From positions 1 through 7,569 of the forward strand of contig JAITQI010000058.1 in the NCBI GenBank assembly GCA_031289065.1: DNA of 7,569 nucleotides, written 5' to 3'. This DNA is from Oscillospiraceae bacterium. GTDB lineage: Bacteria > Bacillota > Clostridia > Oscillospirales > UBA929. A program made the position numbers and the translations under genes. Of this stretch, positions 1 through 5,900 are shown one piece after another (position 1 is the stretch's first letter; each line of letters starts with the position of its first letter). The notes beneath the pieces are model-generated. The model did no database searches and had not been told where the DNA came from. It worked only from the letters and a program-made list of their open reading frames with translations.

Positions 1-639
1 GAAGGGGCGGGCGTTGGCCCCGCCGGAGATGGTGTTCAGCACGGGGGTTTCGGCCTCCAGATAGCCCCGGGCGTCCAAAAAGGCCCGGATACCGGCCACG
101 ATACGGGTGCGGGCGCGGAAAACCCGCCGGGCCTCCGGGTTGACGATCAAATCCACATACCGCTGGCGGTACCGCAGGTCGGTGTCCTGCAAGCCGTGGA
201 ACTTTTCCGGAAGGGGACGCAGGGACTTGGCCAGCAGCTGAACAGAGGCGGCGTGAAGGGAAATTTCGCCCCGTCTGGTGCGGAAAACGGTGCCCTCGAC
301 GGCCACAAGATCCCCGATGTCGAACTTTTTGAACCGGGTAAAGGAAGCCTCCCCCAGGTCGTCCACCTTGACGTACAACTGGAGCCGCCCGCTGCCGTCC
401 AGCAGGTCGCAAAAAAAGGCCTTGCCCATGTCACGCTTGGACATGATACGACCGGCCAGGCTGACCGTCTGGCCCTCCAGCCGGTCGAACCCCTCGACCA
501 CCTCGGCGCAATGGGCGGTCACCTCGCAGCGGGTGACCCGGTAGGGGTCATTCCCCTCGGCCCGCAAGGTGTCCAGCTTGTCCCGCCGGATGCGGAGCAG
601 TTCGGACATCTCCGGGGCGGGGGCGGAGGTTTCGTTCAT
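1..639 (-). CDS. lysS: Lysyl-tRNA synthetase, N-terminal part (3' end beyond window)
   Basis: Class II lysyl-tRNA synthetase, which charges tRNA-Lys in the cytoplasm. The 213 codons seen cover an N-terminal helix (about residues 11-30), the OB-fold anticodon-binding domain (about 58-140: LAGRIMSKRDMGKAFF, then LQLYVKVDD) and the start of the catalytic domain. Family hallmarks are RYRQRYVDLI (157-166), class II motif 1 (IRAFLDARGYLEAETP, 184-199) and GGANARPF (206-213). Motifs 2 and 3 lie off the left edge, so completeness cannot be judged. The ATG at 639 is chosen because AAAGGAG lies 9 nt upstream; an internal ATG at codon 11 has GGAG touching it, which is too close. Residues 4-9 (TSAPAP) are a low-complexity extension. 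It lies 58 nt after greA on the same strand, a common pairing in Firmicutes, and is probably cotranscribed from the promoter upstream of greA. Confidence 0.96.
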   Translation of the reverse strand, partial: MNETSAPAPEMSELLRIRRDKLDTLRAEGNDPYRVTRCEVTAHCAEVVEGFDRLEGQTVSLAGRIMSKRDMGKAFFCDLLDGSGRLQLYVKVDDLGEASFTRFKKFDIGDLVAVEGTVFRTRRGEISLHAASVQLLAKSLRPLPEKFHGLQDTDLRYRQRYVDLIVNPEARRVFRARTRIVAGIRAFLDARGYLEAETPVLNTISGGANARPF

Positions 640-648
640 GGGGAAGGG

Positions 649-655
649 CTCCTTT
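649..655 (-). promoter_or_regulatory. Ribosome binding site of lysS
   Basis: AAAGGAG on the minus strand, 9 nt before the lysS ATG. It decides the start at 639. Its first three bases also end the ATTGTCA-type heptamer array that fills the greA-lysS gap. Confidence 0.8.
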
Positions 656-687
656 CAATTGACAACCTACCGGGGACAATTGACAAT
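653..687 (-). repeat. Degenerate ATTGTCA heptamer array
   Basis: Read on the minus strand from 687, the gap between greA and lysS splits into five 7-bp blocks: ATTGTCA, ATTGTCC, CCGGTAG, GTTGTCA, ATTGAAA. Four of the five fit the consensus (A/G)TTGTC(A/C) with at most two changes; the middle block does not fit. An exact 10-bp copy, TTGTCAATTG, therefore occurs twice (677-686 and 656-665), 21 bp or three periods apart. The array starts 10 bp after the greA stop and ends inside the lysS ribosome binding site. The copy number is low, so the assignment as a degraded tandem array is moderately certain. Confidence 0.6.
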
Positions 688-697
688 GGGGGGCGGG

Positions 698-1168
698 TTA
701 ATTTTTGATGTCTACAATCCGGTAGCGCAGGGTACCGGCGGGGACGTCCGCTTGAATTTCGTCGCCCTTTTGGCGGCCCAGCAGCGCCAGGCCGAAGGGG
801 GATTCGTCCGAAATGCGGGCCTCCATGGGGTTGGCCTCCTGGGAACCCACGATGGCGTAGACCTCTTCGTCCCCCGTGTCCAGATCCAGCACGGTGACGC
901 GGCAGCCCGCCGCCACCCGGTCGGAGACCTCCCCCAGCTCGATGATCTCGGCGTGGGCGATGATCTCCTCCAGCTCCACCATGCGGGAGAACATACGGCC
1001 CTGCTCGTTTTTGGCCTCGTCGTATTCGCTGTTTTCCGACAAATCGCCGAAGGAACGGGCCTCTTTGATCTGCTCGGCGACCTCTTTTTCCTTGACGGTT
1101 CGTAAGTAGTTGAGCTCCTGTTGCAGCGCCTCCAGGCGCTCGGCGGTCAGTTTATACGTTTTTTGCAT
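698..1168 (-). CDS. greA: Transcription elongation factor GreA
   Basis: GreA enters the secondary channel of RNA polymerase and stimulates cleavage of the backtracked transcript, which rescues stalled complexes. The 156-residue length is normal for the family. Residues 1-78 form the antiparallel coiled coil; its tip carries the family signature GDLSENSEYDEAKNEQ (41-56) with the acidic residues Asp42 and Glu45 that act at the polymerase active site. Residues 80-156 are the FKBP-like globular domain, including SPFGLALLGRQKGDE (123-137). The ATG at 1168 is preceded by AGGTGA at a 6-nt spacing. The gene follows the uncharacterised ORF by 46 nt, but a near-consensus promoter at 1276-1304 points at it, so greA-lysS can be expressed independently of the cell-wall genes upstream. 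Confidence 0.97.
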   Translation of the reverse strand: MQKTYKLTAERLEALQQELNYLRTVKEKEVAEQIKEARSFGDLSENSEYDEAKNEQGRMFSRMVELEEIIAHAEIIELGEVSDRVAAGCRVTVLDLDTGDEEVYAIVGSQEANPMEARISDESPFGLALLGRQKGDEIQADVPAGTLRYRIVDIKN

Positions 1169-1214
1169 TTTTGTTCACCTGCTCGAAAATGAATGATGAT
1201 CCCGTGACAGCTTC

Positions 1215-2189
1215 TCATACTATCGTCAGTTTCTCGGGGAAACTCAACCTTTCAGGAGAGATCACATTACCCGTAAGTATATGGATTTCGCCCCGGTTTG
1301 TCAAGTTAAAGTTTCTCGTCAGCCCCGCGGCCGAAAGAAAACCGCTCTGCCCGCTGCCCCCTGTCCTCTGAAGGGGGAGCCTTTCCAGTTTTATCTCGTC
1401 CAATCTCACCGCCCCGGCGGCGTACAGGGCGGCCAGCAGGGCTTCGGGGTCGGCCTCCCAGGGCCAGCCGTCCCGGAGACGCCGGGGCGGAGCCAGCCGG
1501 GCGCCGTCGGCCACCAAGCAGCCGGGGGGAAGGTCAAACTCTCCCCCGGCCAGGGCGAGTACCACCGCGCCCGGTTTGGCCGGGAGGGACAAGGGCACCG
1601 GCCAGGCGTCGAACACCAAGTAGACGTCGGTGTCGGCCAGCGCCGCCCCGGCGGGGTTTTCCATGACCGACACGCCGTGCCGCCTCCGCAGGGCGCGGCA
1701 CAAACCGGTGACATCCGGTCTGTCCAGCAGCAGGGAGAGGAACCGCGCCCGAGGGCACAAGGCTTCCGCCGCCGCCGCCACCTCGGGGGTCGCCCGTTTG
1801 GCCACGACGCAGACCCGCAACCGGTCGGCCCCGACGCCCAGCCGGTCGGCGGCGTGGACAGCCAGACGGGCGGCCAGGCGGCGGTACAGGGGCACCGGCG
1901 TCGAAGCGGCCAGACCATAGGCGGGCAGCAGATCGCCATAGGCGAACCCGGCGGGCGTCACCACGCCGCGCACCCCCATCCCCCGCAAAAACGCCAGAGC
2001 GGCGGCCACCCGGCGGCGGTTTCGCTCCGGGCCGTCGCCGCACCGGAACCGCACCCGGGTGCGGGCCAAAACGGCGCCCCAGACCCGCTCCTCGGTGACG
2101 CTTACGCCGTCCGCCCGGCCCAGGGCCGACCGTATCCGCTCCCAACCCACCGGCCGGGGCGTCAACTCTGTTTCAATCAGGCCGAACAA
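1215..2189 (-). CDS. Uncharacterised protein, possible Rossmann-like fold, with a doubtful C-terminal tail
   Basis: A 324-residue ORF whose family I do not recognise. The sequence is Ala/Arg/Leu-rich and soluble, with no signal peptide or membrane segment. Residues 60-120 look helical after a short strand (GVRGVVTPAGF, 72-82). Residues 124-155 (LRVCVVAK, then a helix, then RFLSLLLD) and 172-194 (GVSVMENPAG, DTDVYLVFD) alternate strand and helix like half of a nucleotide-binding Rossmann fold, but no GxGxxG is visible. The start is TTG at 2189: an in-frame TGA lies three codons upstream, and GGTGAGG precedes it by 3-4 nt. Residues 274-283 are encoded by four 7-bp repeats, and residues 284-324 by the greA promoter region, so the native protein probably ended near residue 273. 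It lies between ctpA (111 nt upstream) and greA. Coding is well supported; the function is unknown. Confidence 0.8.
   Translation of the reverse strand: MFGLIETELTPRPVGWERIRSALGRADGVSVTEERVWGAVLARTRVRFRCGDGPERNRRRVAAALAFLRGMGVRGVVTPAGFAYGDLLPAYGLAASTPVPLYRRLAARLAVHAADRLGVGADRLRVCVVAKRATPEVAAAAEALCPRARFLSLLLDRPDVTGLCRALRRRHGVSVMENPAGAALADTDVYLVFDAWPVPLSLPAKPGAVVLALAGGEFDLPPGCLVADGARLAPPRRLRDGWPWEADPEALLAALYAAGAVRLDEIKLERLPLQRTGGSGQSGFLSAAGLTRNFNLTNRGEIHILTGNVISPERLSFPEKLTIV
1228..1244 (-). other. Small hairpin in the greA leader
   Basis: A perfect 6-bp inverted repeat (AGTTTC and GAAACT) around a 5-nt loop lies about 25 nt downstream of the predicted greA transcription start and 60 nt before the greA start codon. 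No U-tract follows, so it is not a terminator. It also lies within the last codons of the upstream ORF. A role in leader stability is possible but unsupported. Confidence 0.35.
1276..1304 (-). promoter_or_regulatory. Sigma-A promoter for greA-lysS
   Basis: On the minus strand a perfect -35 box TTGACA (1299-1304) is followed after exactly 17 bp by TATACT (1276-1281), one mismatch from the TATAAT consensus. Transcription should begin near 1269, giving a leader of about 100 nt before the greA ATG at 1168. It is the strongest promoter match in the window. The promoter lies inside codons 296-305 of the uncharacterised ORF on the same strand. Confidence 0.85.
1343..1370 (-). repeat. Four CAGAGGA-type heptamers inside the 3' end of an ORF
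   Basis: Read on the minus strand from 1370 the blocks are CAGAGGA, CAGGGGG, CAGCGGG and CAGAGCG, four consecutive 7-bp units. The first is identical to a unit of the foldback array at 3541-3634. In the reading frame they encode QRTGGSGQSG (residues 274-283). CCCCC at 1357-1361 and GGGGG at 1373-1377 could also pair as a short hairpin across the first units. The array is short and GC-drifted, so shared origin with the foldback is likely but not certain. Confidence 0.6.
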
Positions 2190-2300
2190 CCAGCCTCACC
2201 GTCCCCCCACATACTGGCACATATATATGGGGTTTTGAGGAAAATGAGAACAGGAGGCTCCCGTCAAGCAATCAGTTCCCGCCGGAACGCACGCCGGTTC

Positions 2301-3524
2301 TTAGGCGGTCTCCCCTTCCGGCGAGGCGAGTTTGGAGGTGAGCAGGTCGATGGCGGCCTGAAGCTGGCGATCCTGTTCGTGGGTGAGCTGGTTGAAGTGA
2401 CTGCGTTCCTCCTCGGTGAGAGTGACGGTGACATCGGGCTTCAGGCCGGTGCCGGACAGGCTCTTGCCCTTGGGGGTGAAGTATTCCATGGTGGACAGGA
2501 TGAGGGCGGAGCCGTCGGTCAGGCGGATGGTCGCCTGGGCGTATCCCTTGCCGGTGGTGGGTTCTCCCACCAGGGACGCCTTGTCATACTCCCGCAGGGC
2601 GGCGGCGAAAAACTCAGCCGCGCTGTAGGTGTTCTCGTTGACCAGCACCGCCATGGGCAGGGTGACCTCGGCGGCGTCCGAGGTCTGGGGATAGACGTTC
2701 CCGTTTTTGTCCCGCATGGTGATGATGGTGCCTTCGGGCAACAGGGCGTCGAGCATGGGGCACATGACGTCAAGCTGCCCGCCCGGGTTGTTGCGCAGAT
2801 CGAAGATGACGGCGGACACGTCGGCGGCCAGCAGGCGTTCCAGGGCCTCTCGGAAGTCCCTGTCCACGTTCAGGTCAAAATTGCGCACCCGGATGAGGCC
2901 GATGTTCTGCCCGGACAGAATTTCGGAATAGACCGCCTGCACGTCAACCCGGCGGCGCACCAAGGTGATGTCGGCCACGGAGCCGTCGGCGGCCCGGAGG
3001 ACGGTGATCTTCAGGCGGGTGTTCTCCTCGCCGGTCATGGCGCTCACGGCCAGCTCATAACCCAGCTCGGACACCGGCGTCCCCTCCACGGCGATGACCC
3101 GGTCGAAGGGGGCCAGCCCCTGTTCCTTGGCCGGGGAATCCTCGTACACGTCGGATACCAGAATATCCCCCTCGGCGCTCAAGCTGGCGGTGATGCCGAT
3201 GCCGACGAACTGATTTTCCAGGCCCAAGCGGTATTTTTCGTATTCCTCCGCGTTGAGATAGTGGGAATACTTGTCGTCCAGGGCGGACAACATGCCCCGG
3301 ATGGCCCCGTCCAGTATCTCGTTGTCGTCCGCCGCCCCGATGAAATTGCGCTGGATGTCGTTGCGGGCCTCGATAAATTTGCCGAACTCGGTGCGCTGGG
3401 CGGTGGACAAATCGAAGTATTTCTCCAGCTCCCGGTGTACCATGGAATAGGCGATGACCACCGTGGTCACGGCGACAAGCAACATAAGGGCCAACACGGT
3501 GCCCAGGGTGAAACGCTTCTTCAC
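2301..3524 (-). CDS. ctpA: Membrane-anchored S41 (CtpA/Prc-type) carboxyl-terminal processing protease
   Basis: Serine protease of family S41, anchored on the outer face of the membrane, that cuts envelope or secreted proteins. Of its 407 residues, 7-27 form an uncleaved signal anchor, about 40-100 a helical N-terminal region, about 105-190 a PDZ domain (FVGIGI; SPAKEQGLAPFDRVIAVEG) and 195-370 the protease core (IGLIRVRNF; VIFDLRNNPGGQLD; LVNENTYSAAEFFAAAL; LVGEPTTGKG). The Ser301/Lys326 dyad has the family's 25-residue spacing. The usual SASASE reads TYSAAE, but the catalytic serine is kept. The GTG start at 3524 is fixed by AAGGAG 7 nt upstream. It follows the M23 hydrolase gene across a heptamer foldback, so one mRNA is likely. 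A link to hydrolase turnover, as for Prc and MepS in E. coli, is inference. Confidence 0.93.
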   Translation of the reverse strand: MKKRFTLGTVLALMLLVAVTTVVIAYSMVHRELEKYFDLSTAQRTEFGKFIEARNDIQRNFIGAADDNEILDGAIRGMLSALDDKYSHYLNAEEYEKYRLGLENQFVGIGITASLSAEGDILVSDVYEDSPAKEQGLAPFDRVIAVEGTPVSELGYELAVSAMTGEENTRLKITVLRAADGSVADITLVRRRVDVQAVYSEILSGQNIGLIRVRNFDLNVDRDFREALERLLAADVSAVIFDLRNNPGGQLDVMCPMLDALLPEGTIITMRDKNGNVYPQTSDAAEVTLPMAVLVNENTYSAAEFFAAALREYDKASLVGEPTTGKGYAQATIRLTDGSALILSTMEYFTPKGKSLSGTGLKPDVTVTLTEEERSHFNQLTHEQDRQLQAAIDLLTSKLASPEGETA

Positions 3525-3531
3525 AACTCTG

Positions 3532-3537
3532 CTCCTT
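3532..3537 (-). promoter_or_regulatory. Ribosome binding site of ctpA
   Basis: AAGGAG, 7 nt before the GTG start. It overlaps one further heptamer-like unit (CAGAAGG, 3534-3540) abutting the foldback array, and lies in a perfect 12-bp palindrome CTTCTGCAGAAG (3535-3546), so it could be covered by pairing with the array. Confidence 0.75.
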
Positions 3538-3540
3538 CTG

Positions 3541-3634
3541 CAGAAGACAGAGGACAGAAGACGGAAGACAGAAATCTGTCCTCTACCCTCTGCCTTCTAT
3601 CTTCGGTCTTCTATCCTCTGCCCTCTGTCTTCTG
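3541..3634. repeat. Foldback array of twelve 7-bp repeats (YAGARGR)
   Basis: The whole interval splits into heptamers with no remainder. On the minus strand, 3634 down to 3579 holds eight: CAGAAGA, CAGAGGG, CAGAGGA, TAGAAGA, CCGAAGA, TAGAAGG, CAGAGGG, TAGAGGA. On the plus strand, 3541 up to 3568 holds four: CAGAAGA, CAGAGGA, CAGAAGA, CGGAAGA. The two arms meet at CAGA-AA-TCTG (3569-3578). The ends are a perfect 13-bp inverted repeat (3541-3553 and 3622-3634). The array begins at the base after the TAA stop of the M23 gene and stops just before the ctpA ribosome binding site. In the mRNA it should form a long purine/pyrimidine hairpin with several possible 7-nt registers. It has no ORF and no transposase. 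Confidence 0.9.
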
Positions 3635-4843
3635 TTACGGTGCTTTGCTGAAATATTGCATGGGATTGACCTGTATGCCGTCGATGAGGACTTCAAAGTG
3701 CAAATGGGGACCGGTGGCCAGACCGGTCATGCCGACCAGACCGATTTTGTCTCCCTTTTTGACCGCCTGCCCTTTTGTCACCAGTGTTTTGCTCATGTGC
3801 GCATAGAGGGTGGCCCGCCCGCCGCCGTGATCGATGACCACGTAATTGCCGTATCCACCGGCGTTGTAGGCGACGGTGATGACGGTGCCGGCATTGGCGG
3901 CCAGAATGGAGGTGCCGGAGGCGGCGGCCAGGTCAACGCCCTTGTGCCCCCGGTATTCGTGGAGGATGGGGTGCCACCGCATCCCGAACTCGCTGGAAAT
4001 GCGGGTGTAGCTCGGGCAGGGCCAAAGGAAGTCGCCGCCCACATAGACGGAGGTCTGGTTCGCCTTTTTCTGCTCCTCGGCGATGCGGGCCAATTCCTTC
4101 TGAATTTCCTTCTGCGCCTCGGCCTCGGCCTTCTCCTGGGCGTCGATGGCCCGGCGAAGCTCGGCCTCTTCGCTCTCCAGCTCCTTGATCAGGGCCTGCT
4201 GCTCACTGTTTTGCTGGAGGAGCTCGGTTCGGTGCGTGTTGCGCTGCTCCTGGGCTTCGTCCTGCTCCACCTTCTCGGCCTCGAGCTGGGCCTTTTCCTC
4301 GTCGATTTCGTCTTTGGTCTCTTTGATCTGGGCGAGCAGCTTCTGGTCATAGTCTATGATGTCCTGCACCGTGCTCATGCGCCCCAGCAGGTCGGCGAAG
4401 CTGTCGGCCTCCAGCAGGACGCCCAGGTATTGGCTGTCCCCCGTTTCCTCCATCAGGCGCAGGCGGGTGCGGAAATCGGCCATTTGCTCGGCCTCCAGGC
4501 GGGTCGCCTCTTCCAGGGCGGCCTGTCTATCCAGAATGTCGGCCTCCAGGGCCTCGATGAGGGCGTTGGCGTTGTCGATTTCGGCGGCGGTGAGCTCAAT
4601 CTGCTGATCCAGGGCCAGCTTCTTTTCGGAGGCGTTGGCCTTGGCCTGGGACAGCTGCGTGAGCTCTTTCTGGATTTCCTTTTTCTTGTCGGCCAGGGCG
4701 GTGGCGTTTTTGCGCAGACTGTCCAGCGAGGTGGCGGCGGCGGCCGACGGCGTCACCAGGGAAAACACCAGGCTCAGCACCAGCGCCAGCACCAAAATCA
4801 GCGCCAACACCATAGCGAACATGCGCGCTCGTTTGGAATTCAT
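3635..4843 (-). CDS. Secreted coiled-coil M23 peptidoglycan endopeptidase, probable FtsEX effector
   Basis: Predicted zinc endopeptidase that cuts peptide cross-links in peptidoglycan outside the membrane. Of its 402 residues, 8-30 are a hydrophobic signal segment with likely cleavage in the PSAAAA stretch (32-37). Residues 38-262 are a long charged coiled coil with a short break near 133-160. Residues 270-400 are the LytM/M23 domain: SSEFGMRWHP, HKGVDLAA (His300, Asp304), YAHM (His349), GLATGPHLHFEV (His380, His382). All expected metal and catalytic ligands are present, unlike EnvC, whose similar domain is inactive. The ATG at 4843 has AGGAGG 5 nt upstream. It follows ftsX by 145 nt. In the family, FtsX binds the coiled coil of such hydrolases (EnvC, PcsB, CwlO), so activation by the neighbouring FtsEX is strongly suggested, though not shown. 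Confidence 0.93.
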   Translation of the reverse strand: MNSKRARMFAMVLALILVLALVLSLVFSLVTPSAAAATSLDSLRKNATALADKKKEIQKELTQLSQAKANASEKKLALDQQIELTAAEIDNANALIEALEADILDRQAALEEATRLEAEQMADFRTRLRLMEETGDSQYLGVLLEADSFADLLGRMSTVQDIIDYDQKLLAQIKETKDEIDEEKAQLEAEKVEQDEAQEQRNTHRTELLQQNSEQQALIKELESEEAELRRAIDAQEKAEAEAQKEIQKELARIAEEQKKANQTSVYVGGDFLWPCPSYTRISSEFGMRWHPILHEYRGHKGVDLAAASGTSILAANAGTVITVAYNAGGYGNYVVIDHGGGRATLYAHMSKTLVTKGQAVKKGDKIGLVGMTGLATGPHLHFEVLIDGIQVNPMQYFSKAP

Positions 4844-4888
4844 AGAAACCTCCTATGTACAGACGGGGGTTGTTTTCTTGTTTAGACG

Positions 4889-4912
4889 AAATAAAGCCGG
4901 TTTTGTTCCGGC
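4889..4912 (-). terminator. Weak intrinsic terminator after ftsEX
   Basis: On the minus strand GCCGG (4908-4912), a 7-nt loop AACAAAA and CCGGC (4896-4900) are followed by TTTATTT. The stem is GC-only but just 5 bp and the U-run is interrupted, so partial termination between ftsX and the M23 gene is the most that can be claimed. Confidence 0.45.
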
Positions 4913-4988
4913 AACGGATAGAAAACAAAACCATGGGACAAACGTCAGCAACCAGAGGACACATACAGACGGCTTCTGGCCTCCGCGT

Positions 4989-5900
4989 TCACACGCGCAG
5001 GAACTTCCGAATCGTCAGCACGCTGCCGCCCACGCCGACCAGGAAGCCGGCCAGCAGGAAGATGCCCAGCACCGGGGCCAGGATCTCCCCGAAGGACACC
5101 GTTTTAATCAGGGCGATGCCGCTCAGGCCCTCGGAGATGCGCTCGGTGAGCAGGGCGTACACCCGCCATTGCAGGAAGAAGGCGATGATCGAGCCGATGA
5201 GGCCCAGAAGAAAGCCCTCAATGACGAAGGGCCAGCGGACAAAGCTCTTGGTGGCCCCCACCACCCGCATAATGCCGATTTCCTCCCGGCGGTCAAAGGT
5301 GGCCAGCTTGACCGTGTTGGAGATGATGAAGGCGGACACGGCCAGCAAAATGAGGATGAGCAGCAGGCTGATGGTGTTCATGGCGTTGCGCAGACGCACG
5401 AGATTTTGGGCGATGTCCAGCCGGGCGTAAACCTGGGCCACGCCGTTTAGCGCCTCGAGCTTCAGCACCGTGTCCTGCATCTGGTTGACGTCGATGAGCT
5501 TGACCACGTAGCGGTCTCGCAGGGGGTTGTCGGTGGCGAAGCCCTCGATGAGGTAGCGGTATTCCTCGTCCACCTTCTCGGCAAAGTCCGCCAGCGCCTG
5601 ATCCTTGGAGATGGGGGTGTATTCCGCGATGTTGTCCATGATGTCGGTGCGGCCGGACAGCGTGGTGCCGAAGCGGACAAATTCCTCCCGGGACAGGCCC
5701 TCGTCGAGAACCACGAGAATTTCGTTGTTGTTCTGGATGTCCTTGATGATGGCATCCAGGTTGAAGGCCAGCAGGGCGAAGGAGCCCATAATGAGCAGGC
5801 AGGCCACGATGACGCCCACCGCCGCGAAGCTCATAAACCCGTGGAGGAAGACGCCTCGAATCCCCTCCCGGAAAAAGTAGCTAGTTTCGTATCGCTTCAT
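4989..5900 (-). CDS. ftsX: Cell division ABC transporter-like membrane protein FtsX
   Basis: Membrane partner of FtsE. The complex carries ATP-driven conformational change across the membrane to switch on a cell-wall hydrolase rather than transporting a solute. The 303-residue protein has a cytoplasmic N-terminus, TM1 at about 24-46, a large extracellular loop (47-176) that in the family binds the hydrolase, then TM2 177-195, TM3 223-245 and TM4 273-295. The conserved cytoplasmic motif RREEIGIMRVVGAT (204-217 region) contacts FtsE. The ATG at 5900 starts MKRYETSYFFREG, the usual FtsX beginning. The frame is open for 23 more codons upstream, but those lie inside ftsE and look nothing like FtsX. 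The 20-nt overlap with the end of ftsE, with only a weak ribosome site (AGGCGGG), implies translational coupling. Confidence 0.96.
   Translation of the reverse strand: MKRYETSYFFREGIRGVFLHGFMSFAAVGVIVACLLIMGSFALLAFNLDAIIKDIQNNNEILVVLDEGLSREEFVRFGTTLSGRTDIMDNIAEYTPISKDQALADFAEKVDEEYRYLIEGFATDNPLRDRYVVKLIDVNQMQDTVLKLEALNGVAQVYARLDIAQNLVRLRNAMNTISLLLILILLAVSAFIISNTVKLATFDRREEIGIMRVVGATKSFVRWPFVIEGFLLGLIGSIIAFFLQWRVYALLTERISEGLSGIALIKTVSFGEILAPVLGIFLLAGFLVGVGGSVLTIRKFLRV

Noticed and set aside
656..687. TTGACA boxes on the plus strand as -35 elements
   Set aside because: They are part of the heptamer repeat, have no -10 box at the right distance and would drive antisense transcription only.
2220..2267. 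A promoter for the uncharacterised ORF (TTGACG at 2262-2267, TATATA inside the palindrome CATATATATG at 2220-2229)
   Set aside because: The two boxes are too far apart to work together, and neither has an acceptable partner at 16-18 bp.
2275..2300. A terminator after ctpA
   Set aside because: GTTCC-CGCC-GGAAC is a perfect but only 5-bp stem, and no U-tract follows on the minus strand, so read-through into the next ORF is more likely.
1281..3806. An 841-codon open frame on the plus strand
   Set aside because: It is antisense to the uncharacterised ORF, ctpA and the end of the M23 gene, all supported by family motifs or a ribosome site. Its translation is Gly/Gln/His-rich and runs through the heptamer array as an EDR/KTEDR repeat with no protein meaning. 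High GC removes stops from the antisense frame.
3656..4885. A 409-codon hydrophobic open frame on the plus strand
   Set aside because: It is the mirror of the M23 coiled coil: Glu/Gln/Lys-rich codons read antisense as Leu/Phe/Val. No ribosome binding site or domain is visible.
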